Assembly: GCF_014650955.1 (NCBI RefSeq)
Contig: NZ_BMVY01000001.1
Coordinates: 62,001 to 126,000, forward strand
Origin: Streptomyces tauricus
Lineage (GTDB): Bacteria > Actinomycetota > Actinomycetes > Streptomycetales > Streptomycetaceae
DNA length: 64,000 nucleotides
Direction: 5' to 3'
A program made the translations under genes and the position numbers. Position 1 is the first letter of the stretch, and the number at the start of each line of letters is the position of its first letter. The notes below the pieces were generated by a model. It made no database searches and was not told where the DNA came from. It saw only the letters and a list, made by a program, of their open reading frames with translations. Shown here one piece after another: positions 55,291 to 63,103 of this stretch.

Positions 55291-55752
55291 TCAGATGCCC
55301 ATGGAGGCCATCTCGATCGCCGACCGGTAGTTCGCCGCCGCGGTCACCACGCACGCGCGGTACGTGCGGTTGTCCTTCACGGCGAGGAAATAGTCCTTGA
55401 GGTTCTTCCAGTAGTTGAGCAGGTATCCGACGCCCGGGACGAAGCCGGCCGGCCGGGGCACGAGGGCGAAGGCCTCGGAACACCGGAGGATCTCCCCGGT
55501 CGCGGTGGAGAGCACGTCGGCGACCTCGGGGTTCATGTTCCAGCCTGCCGCCAGGTCCGCGTTCCAGATCGCCGCGGCCACCTCGCGCAGATGAGCCTCC
55601 TCCTCGGGGGTGAAGCTGCTCTGGCCGAACGCCGCCTCCGCCGCCGCGGCCGGGGGTGTCTGGGTCGCGGCCGAGGCCGCGGTGCCCGAGACGCCGAGGA
55701 AGAGTACGGCCGCCGTGAGTGCCGCCGCGTACGTGACCTGTCTGCCGCCCAT
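55291..55752 (-). CDS. small secreted protein of unknown function
   Basis: The 153-residue protein has a clear signal peptide (VTYAAALTAAVLFLGVSGTA, then ASAA cleavage). The mature part is mostly helical (TPEEEAHLREVAAAIWNADL, LLNYWKNLKDYFLAVKDNR) with only two cysteines (RCSEA, ACVVT) that could pair. I recognise no family. GAGGGGACC upstream of the ATG at 55752 settles the start. It follows the STM4011-type operon by 170 bases on the same strand, but the gap and its own ribosome site suggest separate expression. Confidence 0.7.
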   Translation of the reverse strand: MGGRQVTYAAALTAAVLFLGVSGTAASAATQTPPAAAAEAAFGQSSFTPEEEAHLREVAAAIWNADLAAGWNMNPEVADVLSTATGEILRCSEAFALVPRPAGFVPGVGYLLNYWKNLKDYFLAVKDNRTYRACVVTAAANYRSAIEMASMGI

Positions 55753-55922
55753 GCTGATCGGTCCCCTCTGTGGATGTGTCCGAAGACTGCTGCCCGGAGC
55801 CCGCTGCCCGGGGCGGACCGACGCTGTCATGTGCCACGCAAAGGGGTCAACGGCGACATCCTGCCAGCCGAGCCAGCCGCGGCCGAAGCGCGCTGCTTGA
55901 CGGCAGGACAACCAACGGCACG

Positions 55923-56819
55923 TCAGTCACGCCCAGTTGTGGCGATGAGGGGCAGGAGCGGGCGGTCGGGGAGGGCGGGCGGCACACGTTCCAGAATCCC
56001 GCCCGCGAACACGTCGTACAGCGGCAGTGTCTCCAGGTGGACATATCCGATGTGGCAGTCGCACAGCTCCTTGGGGCAGGCCCTGGGGCCGAGCGCGGCA
56101 CGGTAGGAACCGTCGTAGAGGTTGCCCAGTTCCGTGCGCACGAAATGGCAGCGGCGCACCGTGCCCGCACCGTCGACCGACAGGACCGACTCGCCGGTGC
56201 GGCAGGGCATGCCCGCCGACCGGTGCGGGTGCCGGCTGAAGGGGAAGAGCGGGTCCAGCTCCGTCCACTCGGCGGCCTGCGCGTCCGTATAGGTGTGTCC
56301 CTCGGCGGCGTTCACCCACAGGTAGACGTGCGACGGCAGTTCCGCGCGCAGCCGTCGCGCGTGTTCCAGGTGGTCGGGCACGCCGACGATCCCGACGCTG
56401 AAACGGACACCGAGGCCGGCCAGGGTGTGCGTCTTGGCGAGGAAGCGTTCGTACGGTGTCTGGCCGGGGTGGTAGGTGCACCACAGGGCGACGGTGTCGA
56501 GGTCCGCGTCCTTCAGCCAGTCGGTCCGGCAGCTCAGATTGGTCTGGATGGCGACCCGTTGGATGTGCGGCTGGTGCGAGAGTTCCACGAGGGCGCGGCG
56601 GTACCAGGAGCGCACCAGCCCCTCGCCCCACGGGGTGAACAGGACCGAGAGACGGTCCTGGCGCTGTTCGTGCGCCCAGGCGGTGAACCGCTCAAGGGCC
56701 GTGCGGTCGGCGCGCAGTTGGGCCGTGGAGTCCCGCCGCTTCGCGAACGGGCAGTAGGGGCAGTCGTAGTCGCAGGAGGAAAGGGGGCCGCGGTACAGCA
56801 GGGTGAGGTCCACCGGCAC
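55923..56819 (-). CDS. STM4011-family radical SAM protein
   Basis: The 298-residue radical SAM protein has the cluster motif CDYDCPYC (Cys16, Cys20, Cys23) in LTLLYRGPLSSCDYDCPYC. Later cysteines in MPCRTGE, RRCHFVR and CPKELCDCHIG look like an extra cluster site. RCHFVRTELGNLYDG resembles SPASM/twitch-type segments. The family is the first product name of the STM4011-STM4015 set first noted in Salmonella; its reaction is unknown. The GTG start at 56819 follows the stop of the STM4012-like gene with no gap (TGAGTG). It is the last gene of the five-gene leftward operon. Confidence 0.82.
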   Translation of the reverse strand: MPVDLTLLYRGPLSSCDYDCPYCPFAKRRDSTAQLRADRTALERFTAWAHEQRQDRLSVLFTPWGEGLVRSWYRRALVELSHQPHIQRVAIQTNLSCRTDWLKDADLDTVALWCTYHPGQTPYERFLAKTHTLAGLGVRFSVGIVGVPDHLEHARRLRAELPSHVYLWVNAAEGHTYTDAQAAEWTELDPLFPFSRHPHRSAGMPCRTGESVLSVDGAGTVRRCHFVRTELGNLYDGSYRAALGPRACPKELCDCHIGYVHLETLPLYDVFAGGILERVPPALPDRPLLPLIATTGRD

Positions 56820-58187
56820 TCACTTCGTCTCGTACGCGGCCATGGCCTCACGCACGGCCGGTGAGAAGAACTCGGGGCCGATGGCGTCCGAGTGCGCGAG
56901 CCCCTCGGCGGAGAGCCGCAGCAGCTCCGGCCGGGCGTCGTCGAGCCAGCCGCGGCCCACGAGGGTGTCCAGCTCCGTCGGGAAGTCGTCGACGGGATCC
57001 GTACCGAACCGACGGCGGTAGTCGGCGACGGGCAGGCCCTCCGCCTGGAGCAGCGACTGCAGCAGATGCCGGCGGCGTGCCTCGTCCTCGTCGACCCACC
57101 TGCCGTGCAGGGCGCGGGAGAAGTCCTCGGTGACGGTGTAGTCGTCGATGATGCCGCGGATCTCCCGCATCGACACCGCGTAGTCGAAGGAGTAGTGCAG
57201 CCGCGAGGTGTACGAGCGGGCGCCGCAGCCCAGGCCGATCATGCCGTCGGTCTGGCACGCGTAGTCGTCCGGCCCCTGCGGTGGTGCGTCGGCCCGCCGG
57301 AACATACGCATCGACACCTGCTCGTACCCGTGGGAGAGCAGATGGTCGCGCCCCTCCCGGTAGCGGCGCAGCCGTTCCTCGTCCCACTGGCGGTCGGCCG
57401 TGCGCCGGTCGGTGTGGCGGCCGAGGCCGGTCAGCGGACGTATGTAGAGGGGGTAGAGGTAGATCTCCTCGGGGCGCCAGGCCAGGGCCGCGTCGAGGGA
57501 GTACCGCCAACTGGCCGCCGTCTGCCCGTCGATGCCGTAGATCAGGTCGATGTTCAGGACCGGGATCGCGGCCTCGCGGATGCGGGTCAGGGCCGCCTCC
57601 ACGTCGCTTCTGCGCTGGGGGCGTACGGCGGCCCGGGACTCCTCCTCGACGAAGCTCTGCACACCGAGGCTCAGGCGTGTGGTGCCGCGCTCGGCCAGCA
57701 CGGCCAGCCTGTCCGCGGTGGCCGTGGACGGCGAGGCCTCCACGGACAGGGGAACGGCCCGCAGGTCCACGCCCATCTCGTGCTCGGCGATGTCGCACAG
57801 CCGCTCCAGCTCGGCGGCCTCCAGATAGGTCGGAGTGCCGCCGCCGAACGCCGCGTTGGCGAAACGGGGCGCCTCCTCATCACCCAGGGCCTCGCGGACG
57901 GCGGCGGCCTGACGGCGTACGGCGTCCAGATAGCGGCCCGTCAGCCCGTCCGGCGCGCCGATGCGGGTGAAGAGGTTGCAGAAGCCGCAGCGGATCTCGC
58001 AGAACGGGATGTGCAGGTACAGCGAGAGGGCCTGCCGGGACTCCCCGGCCCACAGGTCCGCGAGTCGCGGTTCCGGGGCGAGCGGCCGGTAGGCGGTCTT
58101 GTGCGGATAGGCGTACGTATAGCTCTGGTACGGGCGCGGCAGAGCGAGAGAAGTGCTCGCGGAGCCGGCCTCAGAGGTGACGGTCAT
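56820..58187 (-). CDS. STM4012-family radical SAM protein (HemN/HemW-like)
   Basis: This 455-residue radical SAM protein resembles HemN/HemW. LYLHIPFCEIRCGFCNLF carries Cys63, Cys67 and Cys70; FGGGTPTYLEAAELERLC, LSVEASPSTATADRLAVL, RLSLGVQSFVEEES and NIDLIYGIDGQTAASW follow in the usual order. The C-terminal part ends like HemN (ALHGRWVDEDEARRRHLLQS). It is a member of the STM4012 set and probably not the housekeeping heme enzyme, because it sits in the operon with STM4011-, 4013-, 4014- and 4015-like genes. The ATG at 58187 overlaps the STM4013-type stop (ATGA). Confidence 0.85.
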   Translation of the reverse strand: MTVTSEAGSASTSLALPRPYQSYTYAYPHKTAYRPLAPEPRLADLWAGESRQALSLYLHIPFCEIRCGFCNLFTRIGAPDGLTGRYLDAVRRQAAAVREALGDEEAPRFANAAFGGGTPTYLEAAELERLCDIAEHEMGVDLRAVPLSVEASPSTATADRLAVLAERGTTRLSLGVQSFVEEESRAAVRPQRRSDVEAALTRIREAAIPVLNIDLIYGIDGQTAASWRYSLDAALAWRPEEIYLYPLYIRPLTGLGRHTDRRTADRQWDEERLRRYREGRDHLLSHGYEQVSMRMFRRADAPPQGPDDYACQTDGMIGLGCGARSYTSRLHYSFDYAVSMREIRGIIDDYTVTEDFSRALHGRWVDEDEARRRHLLQSLLQAEGLPVADYRRRFGTDPVDDFPTELDTLVGRGWLDDARPELLRLSAEGLAHSDAIGPEFFSPAVREAMAAYETK

Positions 58188-59119
58188 GTGGGCGGCTCCA
58201 GGAAGAAGTGGCCGTAGGGCACGGTCCACACGGATTCGTGGCCGAGGCGGTGGCCGGTGTAGCCGTCGTCCCCGTAGGCGGTGCCGTGGTCGGAGCAGAC
58301 GATCGCGAAGCAGCGGCGGCGCGAACTCATCGCGCCGAACAGCCGCCCCACATGGCGGTCGATGTACTCCAGCGCCGCGGCATGGGTGAGGCGGCTGTCG
58401 CCCGCCTCCCGGGTCGCGCCGGGGAGGTGGAACCAGTTCGGCTGGTGCAGCGCCGAGGCGTTCAGGAAGAGGAACAGGCGCTGTTGCGGGGGCAGTTCGG
58501 AGACCGTCTTCTCGGCGCGGGCCACCTGCGCCTCGAATGAGGTCGCAGAGGCGACGGAGAACTCCGGCTCCCAGTGGCTCTCCTGGAAGTAGCCGGGCAG
58601 TACGTCGCCCAGGGCGCCCTGTTTGTTGAAGAAGCCGACGCCGCCGATGCACACCGTGCGGTAGCCGCGGGCGGCCAGGGCGGACACGAGGTCCGGGGTC
58701 TCGAAGACGAACGTGCCGTCCGCCGTGGTCTCGCTGCCCGCGAACCGGGCGGCGAACAGCCGCGGATGCGGTCCGGGACCGGCGGGCGTGGGGAGGAAGC
58801 CGGCGAACATCGCCTGGTGGGAGGCGTAGGTGAAGTTCCCCGGCGCGTGCCGCTTCTCCCAGGTGCCGCCCGGGAGATGGGCGGTGAGGTTGGGCAGCCG
58901 GCCGGCTGCCGCCAGCTCGACCGCCACGTCGTGGCGAAGGGTGTCCAGGGTGAGGAGGAGCAGATCGTCCCGTCCCACGACCTCGTTCATGTCCGGAGCG
59001 CCGGTGGTACCGGTGGTGCCGGCGCTGTCGGTGGTACCGGCGGTGATGTTCGTCGTGCCGGACGTGGTCGGAGGGCGGTCGGCCGGGGGCGGTACGGGGT
59101 CGGCGTCAGGTTGTGGCAT
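58184..59119 (-). CDS. STM4013-family hydrolase (alkaline phosphatase/sulfatase superfamily)
   Basis: The 311-residue protein has the metal-site segments of the alkaline-phosphatase/sulfatase superfamily: DDLLLLTLDTLRHDVAVELA near residue 50 and SDHGTAYGDDGYTGHRLGH at 276-294. FTYASHQAMFAGFLPT resembles the nucleophile region. Its substrate is unknown; a phospho- or sulfo-ester is likely. The start at 59119 is supported by GAGGA; it adds 43 Thr/Pro-rich residues (TTNITAGTTDSAGTTGTTG) to the usual family start at Met44 (58990). It overlaps the STM4014-like gene by 14 bases and the STM4012-like gene by four. Confidence 0.82.
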   Translation of the reverse strand: MPQPDADPVPPPADRPPTTSGTTNITAGTTDSAGTTGTTGAPDMNEVVGRDDLLLLTLDTLRHDVAVELAAAGRLPNLTAHLPGGTWEKRHAPGNFTYASHQAMFAGFLPTPAGPGPHPRLFAARFAGSETTADGTFVFETPDLVSALAARGYRTVCIGGVGFFNKQGALGDVLPGYFQESHWEPEFSVASATSFEAQVARAEKTVSELPPQQRLFLFLNASALHQPNWFHLPGATREAGDSRLTHAAALEYIDRHVGRLFGAMSSRRRCFAIVCSDHGTAYGDDGYTGHRLGHESVWTVPYGHFFLEPPT

Positions 59120-60332
59120 GGGCTGTCCTCGGCGGGTGGTGCGGGTGAAGTGACTGCGGGTCGGACGGGCCATGCGGTGACACGGGTGGGCCAGGCGGCG
59201 CGGGCGCCGTGGAGTGCCCTGGGCCGAGACCGCGGCAGAAGGCACCGGCCGCGGCGATCTGCGCGGCGTACGTGTCCAGGCCCTCCGCCCCGCTGCCCGG
59301 CAGGCCGGTGAGGCGGGGCAGCAGGTCGCCGAACGCGTTGACCTCGCCGACGGCGAAGCGGCGCCAGCCGATGGCGGGCAGCAGGTCGACGCCGACACAC
59401 AGCGTGCCGGGAAAACAGGCGGCGGCCCGCTCACTCACCTCGATGGCCGTGGCCCACCGGTCACCCGCCAGCGCGCGCACGGCGGCCAGATCGCCGCGCG
59501 TCCCGCCGAGATGGAGATTGGTCAGCGGGGAGCGGCTGGTGCGGACCACGGCGTGCGTGGCCCGGCCGGCCACGACCACGATGCGCAGATCGGCCGACCG
59601 GCCCCCGAGGGAGGCCTTCGGCAGCCAGCGTTCGACGTGCAGTCCGTCGGGTGCCAGCGTGTCGACGATCGCGGCGACCTCCGGCTCCGACGTGTAGCGG
59701 CGCACCCGCAGCGAGTTGTACAGCCGGCCGTCCTCGGCGCGCTCCACCGATGTCGTCGCACGGATCCGGCCCGAAGCGGAGGTCTCGACGGCCAGGACAC
59801 CGGAGGCGGACGAGCCGTGGGCGAGTTTGACGAAGGCACGCCGCATGCCCGCCGCCGCCATGACGTCCCGTACGTCCGACCACCCCCGGACCGGTGCGAG
59901 GCCGCCGGAGCCGGAAGTGGGGGACGGGGGCACCGGCACGTCCGCGCGCGCGAGCCGGTCGTGGCACAGCCGTTTGTCGAACATCACGGCCAGCTCCGCC
60001 GGGTCGTCAAGCCGGGCTCCGCCGCGCAGCGAGGCCACGCACTTCAGGAACCGCGCGTACCACCGCGCGGAACCCTCCACCCGCGTCGGATCGTCCACCC
60101 CGCGCAGCAAGGCGTCCACGCCGGCGTTCTCACCGGGGGAGTCCAGGCGGACGATCTCGTCGTCGGCGAAGTCGTGCCCGCCCTCGCGCAGGACGTCGAG
60201 CCACTCGACGACCCGGGGCGTGCCGTGGCCGGCGGCCTCGGCGGCCGTGGTGAACAGTTCCACCCTGCGGTTGTCCCCGTTGGCGACGACCACCCACTTC
60301 GGCGGGGCGTCCGCCGATTCCGTACGGCCCAT
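59106..60332 (-). CDS. STM4014-family ATP-grasp-like protein
   Basis: The 408-residue protein looks like an ATP-grasp ligase. ELAVMFDKRLCHDRLARADV marks the central domain entry, RRAFVKLAHGSSASGVLAVE the ATP-binding Lys and glycine loop, SADLRIVVVAGRATHAVVRT the core, and the metal-binding end is VGVDLLPAIGWRRFAVGEVN. The C-terminus has a Pro/His-rich tail of about 40 residues. ATP-grasp enzymes join a carboxylate to an amine or thiol through acyl-phosphate; the substrate here is unknown. GGAGGGGGAAC precedes the ATG. It lies 36 bases after the LRR gene in the same operon. Confidence 0.78.
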   Translation of the reverse strand: MGRTESADAPPKWVVVANGDNRRVELFTTAAEAAGHGTPRVVEWLDVLREGGHDFADDEIVRLDSPGENAGVDALLRGVDDPTRVEGSARWYARFLKCVASLRGGARLDDPAELAVMFDKRLCHDRLARADVPVPPSPTSGSGGLAPVRGWSDVRDVMAAAGMRRAFVKLAHGSSASGVLAVETSASGRIRATTSVERAEDGRLYNSLRVRRYTSEPEVAAIVDTLAPDGLHVERWLPKASLGGRSADLRIVVVAGRATHAVVRTSRSPLTNLHLGGTRGDLAAVRALAGDRWATAIEVSERAAACFPGTLCVGVDLLPAIGWRRFAVGEVNAFGDLLPRLTGLPGSGAEGLDTYAAQIAAAGAFCRGLGPGHSTAPAPPGPPVSPHGPSDPQSLHPHHPPRTAHATT

Positions 60333-60368
60333 GCCGTTCCCCCTCCCTGGTCCGGACTTCGCGGCGCG

Positions 60369-61337
60369 CTACTCGCCCACCGCGACGAAACGCCAGACCT
60401 CGCCGTCGTCGTCCTCGTCGTCCTCGGCGTCTTCCTTGTCGGTGTCGACGATCACGCCCGCGGGTTCGAGGGTCTCCAGCAGTCGTGTGCTCAGGGCGGG
60501 GCTGAGGTAGTTGTGGTGGAGGTCGAGCTTCTTGAGGTGCGTCAACGGCTGGCCGGTGAGCAGTGCCGTCGCGCCGTCGTCGGTGAGCACGCCCATCGAG
60601 ACGTCGAGCTCCTCCAGGCGTGCCACCACGGGGGCGGACGCGAGGGCCGAGCAGATGGCGTCCTGGATCTCGCTGTTGCGCAGGGCGAGCCTGGTGAGGG
60701 AGGGCAGCCTGGTGCCCGCGAAGAAGGGTTCGAGGTCGGCGATGTCGGAGTCCCCGCCGTACTCGGACGTGCCCAGCCACAGGTCGAGTTCGACGAGGTC
60801 GGGCAGATCGCTGGCGGCGATGCCGCGCACCGCTTCGACGGGCAGGCCGCCGGTCTCGACGGTCAGCTTCCGCAGCCGCTCATGACGGACGGCGGGGAAG
60901 ACCAGTCCGTTGCCGCCGCGGACCCCGAACTCCTCCAGATCGGGGAAGGCTTGGAGGAGCGGGCCCATGTCGCCCTGCGTGATCCAGGAGATCTCGGCCT
61001 CCTCCATCACGATGTCGCCGACGAACAGCGCGCGCAGGGCGGGCAGCCGGTCCCGGGCCGCCACCAGCGCCTTGACCACCTCGTCGGGAGCGGAGTCATA
61101 CACGTCGCTCCACGCGCCCACGACGATCGCCCGCACCCGCTCCGTGTCGACGGCCGCCGTGAAACGGCCGAAGGCCGCTTCCCACTGCTCGTCGGAGTCG
61201 TAGGAGTTCACCGCGATGCGCCAGGCGACGGACTCGGGCGACGGAAGCGAGGACGCGTCGGGCGTCGGGTCGTCGAGGCCCGGGAAGTCGAAGGCCGGCA
61301 GGCCGTGGAACTCCTGGAAGTGGTCACCGATGGTCAT
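60369..61337 (-). CDS. STM4015-family leucine-rich-repeat protein
   Basis: This 322-residue protein is the first gene of the STM401x operon. Residues about 90-290 carry leucine-rich repeats (LPALRALFVGDIVMEEAEIS, FPDLEEFGVRGGNGL, LPDLVELDLWLGTSEYGG, LPSLTRLALRNSEIQ, LTHLKKLDLHHNYLSPALS). They form a curved binding surface rather than an enzyme. The C-terminus ends in a very acidic stretch (DTDKEDAEDDEDDDGEV) followed by WRFVAVGE. AAGGAG eight bases before the ATG supports the start. It may recognise the target or serve as the substrate scaffold for the two radical SAM enzymes and the ATP-grasp protein; this is inference. Confidence 0.83.
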   Translation of the reverse strand: MTIGDHFQEFHGLPAFDFPGLDDPTPDASSLPSPESVAWRIAVNSYDSDEQWEAAFGRFTAAVDTERVRAIVVGAWSDVYDSAPDEVVKALVAARDRLPALRALFVGDIVMEEAEISWITQGDMGPLLQAFPDLEEFGVRGGNGLVFPAVRHERLRKLTVETGGLPVEAVRGIAASDLPDLVELDLWLGTSEYGGDSDIADLEPFFAGTRLPSLTRLALRNSEIQDAICSALASAPVVARLEELDVSMGVLTDDGATALLTGQPLTHLKKLDLHHNYLSPALSTRLLETLEPAGVIVDTDKEDAEDDEDDDGEVWRFVAVGE

Positions 61338-61583
61338 GCGCGCCTGCTCCTTCGTGCGGAAGTCGGTGGATCGGCGGTCATGGGTCCTGACTCCCGGCGC
61401 GCGCCGACCGCATCCAGGTAACGGAGTTCTACCAAGCCCCACTGACAACGTGTGGAACAGGGGTCCTCCTACAGCGCCCCTCGTCCCGTGCGGGCCGTGT
61501 GACCTGCGGTCGGGGGTGATTGTCAGTGCCCGCCTCTACGGTCGTTCCCCTGGCACACGGTGTGCCGCAGCGGGAGGAGACCC

Positions 61584-61910
61584 ATGTACCGGCAAGGAGA
61601 CGTCCTGATCGTGGCGCTGGCCGAGAGCGCGGTGCCGGAGCACGCGGCCGACGCGGCGTCCGAACCACGGGACGGCCGCGGCAGGCTCGTCCTGGCACTC
61701 GGCGAAGTCACCGGCCACGCCCACGCGGTGGTCGGTCCCGGACGGCTCGTCCGCGAGGCCGGCCTGTTCGGACCGATGCTGCTGCACGTGCCCGACGGCG
61801 CCCGCGTCGTCCACGAGGAACACGCGGCGATCTCCCTCCCGAAGGGCTGGTACCGAGTGATTCGGCAACGGGAGTACGTGCCGGGCTCGGTGCGCATGGT
61901 CGCCGACTGA
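61584..61910 (+). CDS. unknown small protein divergent from the STM401x operon
   Basis: The 108-residue protein begins MYRQGDVLIVALAESAVPEH, then RGRLVLALGEVTGHAHAVVG, and ends SLPKGWYRVIRQREYVPGSV. It is a compact beta-rich domain that I do not recognise by name, although the MYRQGDVLI start is shared by small actinobacterial proteins. GGAGGAG lies just before the ATG. The DUF6745 gene follows 98 bases later on the same strand, so the two are probably co-transcribed. The 246-base space to STM4015 on the other strand would hold both promoters. Confidence 0.65.
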   Translation: MYRQGDVLIVALAESAVPEHAADAASEPRDGRGRLVLALGEVTGHAHAVVGPGRLVREAGLFGPMLLHVPDGARVVHEEHAAISLPKGWYRVIRQREYVPGSVRMVAD

Positions 61911-62008
61911 CGAGCGGCACACACATCGCACGCGCGGACAGCGCGACGCAGGACCGGGCGGCACGGGGATGCGGCCCGGCACGGTACTCGGGGAGAGGAA
62001 CGGCGTTG

Positions 62009-63034
62009 ATGGAGCAGGGCAGTTGGCGGGCGACGGCGGCGGCGACGGGGCCGGGGGACCGGGCGGCGGCCGAGGAGGGCGTCCGGCTCGCCTACCGGCG
62101 GGCAGGTCTGGCCGGACCGGAGCGGATCGTATGGACACGCTCACCCCGCGAGGCGGTGCGCACACTCATGGCGGCGGCACGTCCGGACGCCCCGGAGCCG
62201 GACACCTTCGGGGCGAGCGTCCGCGACGCCGTGCTGGGCGCCCCCTGGGCCGCCGAACGGGCGCGGCTGCACGGGGAACTGGGACCGGAGGGGTGGAGCG
62301 GCCACTGGCGTGCCACCGGAGCGGGCCTGTGGGAGTCCACCCGCACCCTGGTCGACCGGGTACGGGCGGGCGTCGTCGACGAACTCGCCGGCGACCGGGC
62401 GGAGGAGACGCGGGTGCGCCTCCTTCTTCTGGACGCGGCCCTCGGACAGCACGACGCGGCCTGGCTGTGCGCGTTCGACTCCGGGGCCGGGAGCCCTCTG
62501 GAGGGTCTGGCCGCGGTCGCGCGCCACGCGGGCTGGTGGTGGCCCTACGAGAAGGTGGCGGTCGTCAGCGAGCGCCCCCTGACCCTGCACCGCGACGAAG
62601 CCGGACGCCTGGACCGAGGCGACGGCCCGGCCCTGGGTTACGCGGACGGGTTCGAGTTGTACGCGTGGCGGGGCATGCCCGTCCCCCGCGACTTCCTGGA
62701 CGAGCTGACCAGCCTGACCCCCGAGCGGATCCGCGGCGAGGAGAACGCCGAACTGCGCCGCGTGATGCTGGAGTACTACGGGTACGACCGCTATCTGGAC
62801 GAGTCAGGCGCGGTCCCTGTCCACCGCGACGAGACGGGCGTGCTGTGGCGGGTCCAACTCGTCGGCGACGAGGACGTGGTGATGGTCGAGGTCGTCAACT
62901 CCACACCGGAGCCGGACGGTACGAGCCGCACCTACTGGCTGAGGGTGCCGCCGTCGACCCGCACGGCCCGCGAGGGCGTGGCATGGACGTTCGGCGTCGG
63001 CGCGGAGGCGTACGAGCCGCTGCAGCAGACGTAG
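62009..63034 (+). CDS. DUF6745-domain protein
   Basis: The 341-residue protein has an N-terminal helical region and the DUF6745 core: HAGWWWPYEKVAVVSERP, GDGPALGYADGFELYAWRG, AELRRVMLEYYGYDRYLDES. Function is unknown for the family. GGAGAGGAA eight bases before the ATG at 62009 supports the start. It pairs with the short gene at 61584 and is divergent from the STM4015-type LRR gene. No signal peptide or membrane helix. The 3' end runs into a G-rich tract. Confidence 0.75.
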   Translation: MEQGSWRATAAATGPGDRAAAEEGVRLAYRRAGLAGPERIVWTRSPREAVRTLMAAARPDAPEPDTFGASVRDAVLGAPWAAERARLHGELGPEGWSGHWRATGAGLWESTRTLVDRVRAGVVDELAGDRAEETRVRLLLLDAALGQHDAAWLCAFDSGAGSPLEGLAAVARHAGWWWPYEKVAVVSERPLTLHRDEAGRLDRGDGPALGYADGFELYAWRGMPVPRDFLDELTSLTPERIRGEENAELRRVMLEYYGYDRYLDESGAVPVHRDETGVLWRVQLVGDEDVVMVEVVNSTPEPDGTSRTYWLRVPPSTRTAREGVAWTFGVGAEAYEPLQQT

Positions 63035-63055
63035 GGACGCGGGCGGGGGAGCGTG

Positions 63056-63103
63056 GGGCAGGGGGGGCAGGGGGGGAAGGGGGGTCAGGGGGGCGGCGGG
63101 GAG
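63056..63103 (+). repeat. G-tract cluster (possible G-quadruplex) at convergent gene ends
   Basis: At least four runs of four or more G in about 48 bases, most of six or seven G (GGGGCAGGGGGGG..., AAGGGGGG, TCAGGGGGG), give a strong G-quadruplex motif on the + strand. It covers the end of the DUF6745 3' region and the last codons (Ser-Pro-Pro-Pro-Pro) of the convergent phosphatase gene. It may act as a terminator-like block in place of a hairpin. Confidence 0.75.

Noticed and set aside
56820..58187. Housekeeping HemN/HemW heme-synthesis enzyme
   Set aside because: Its operon partners are the STM4011, 4013, 4014 and 4015 families and no other heme gene is near, so the STM4012 assignment is better.
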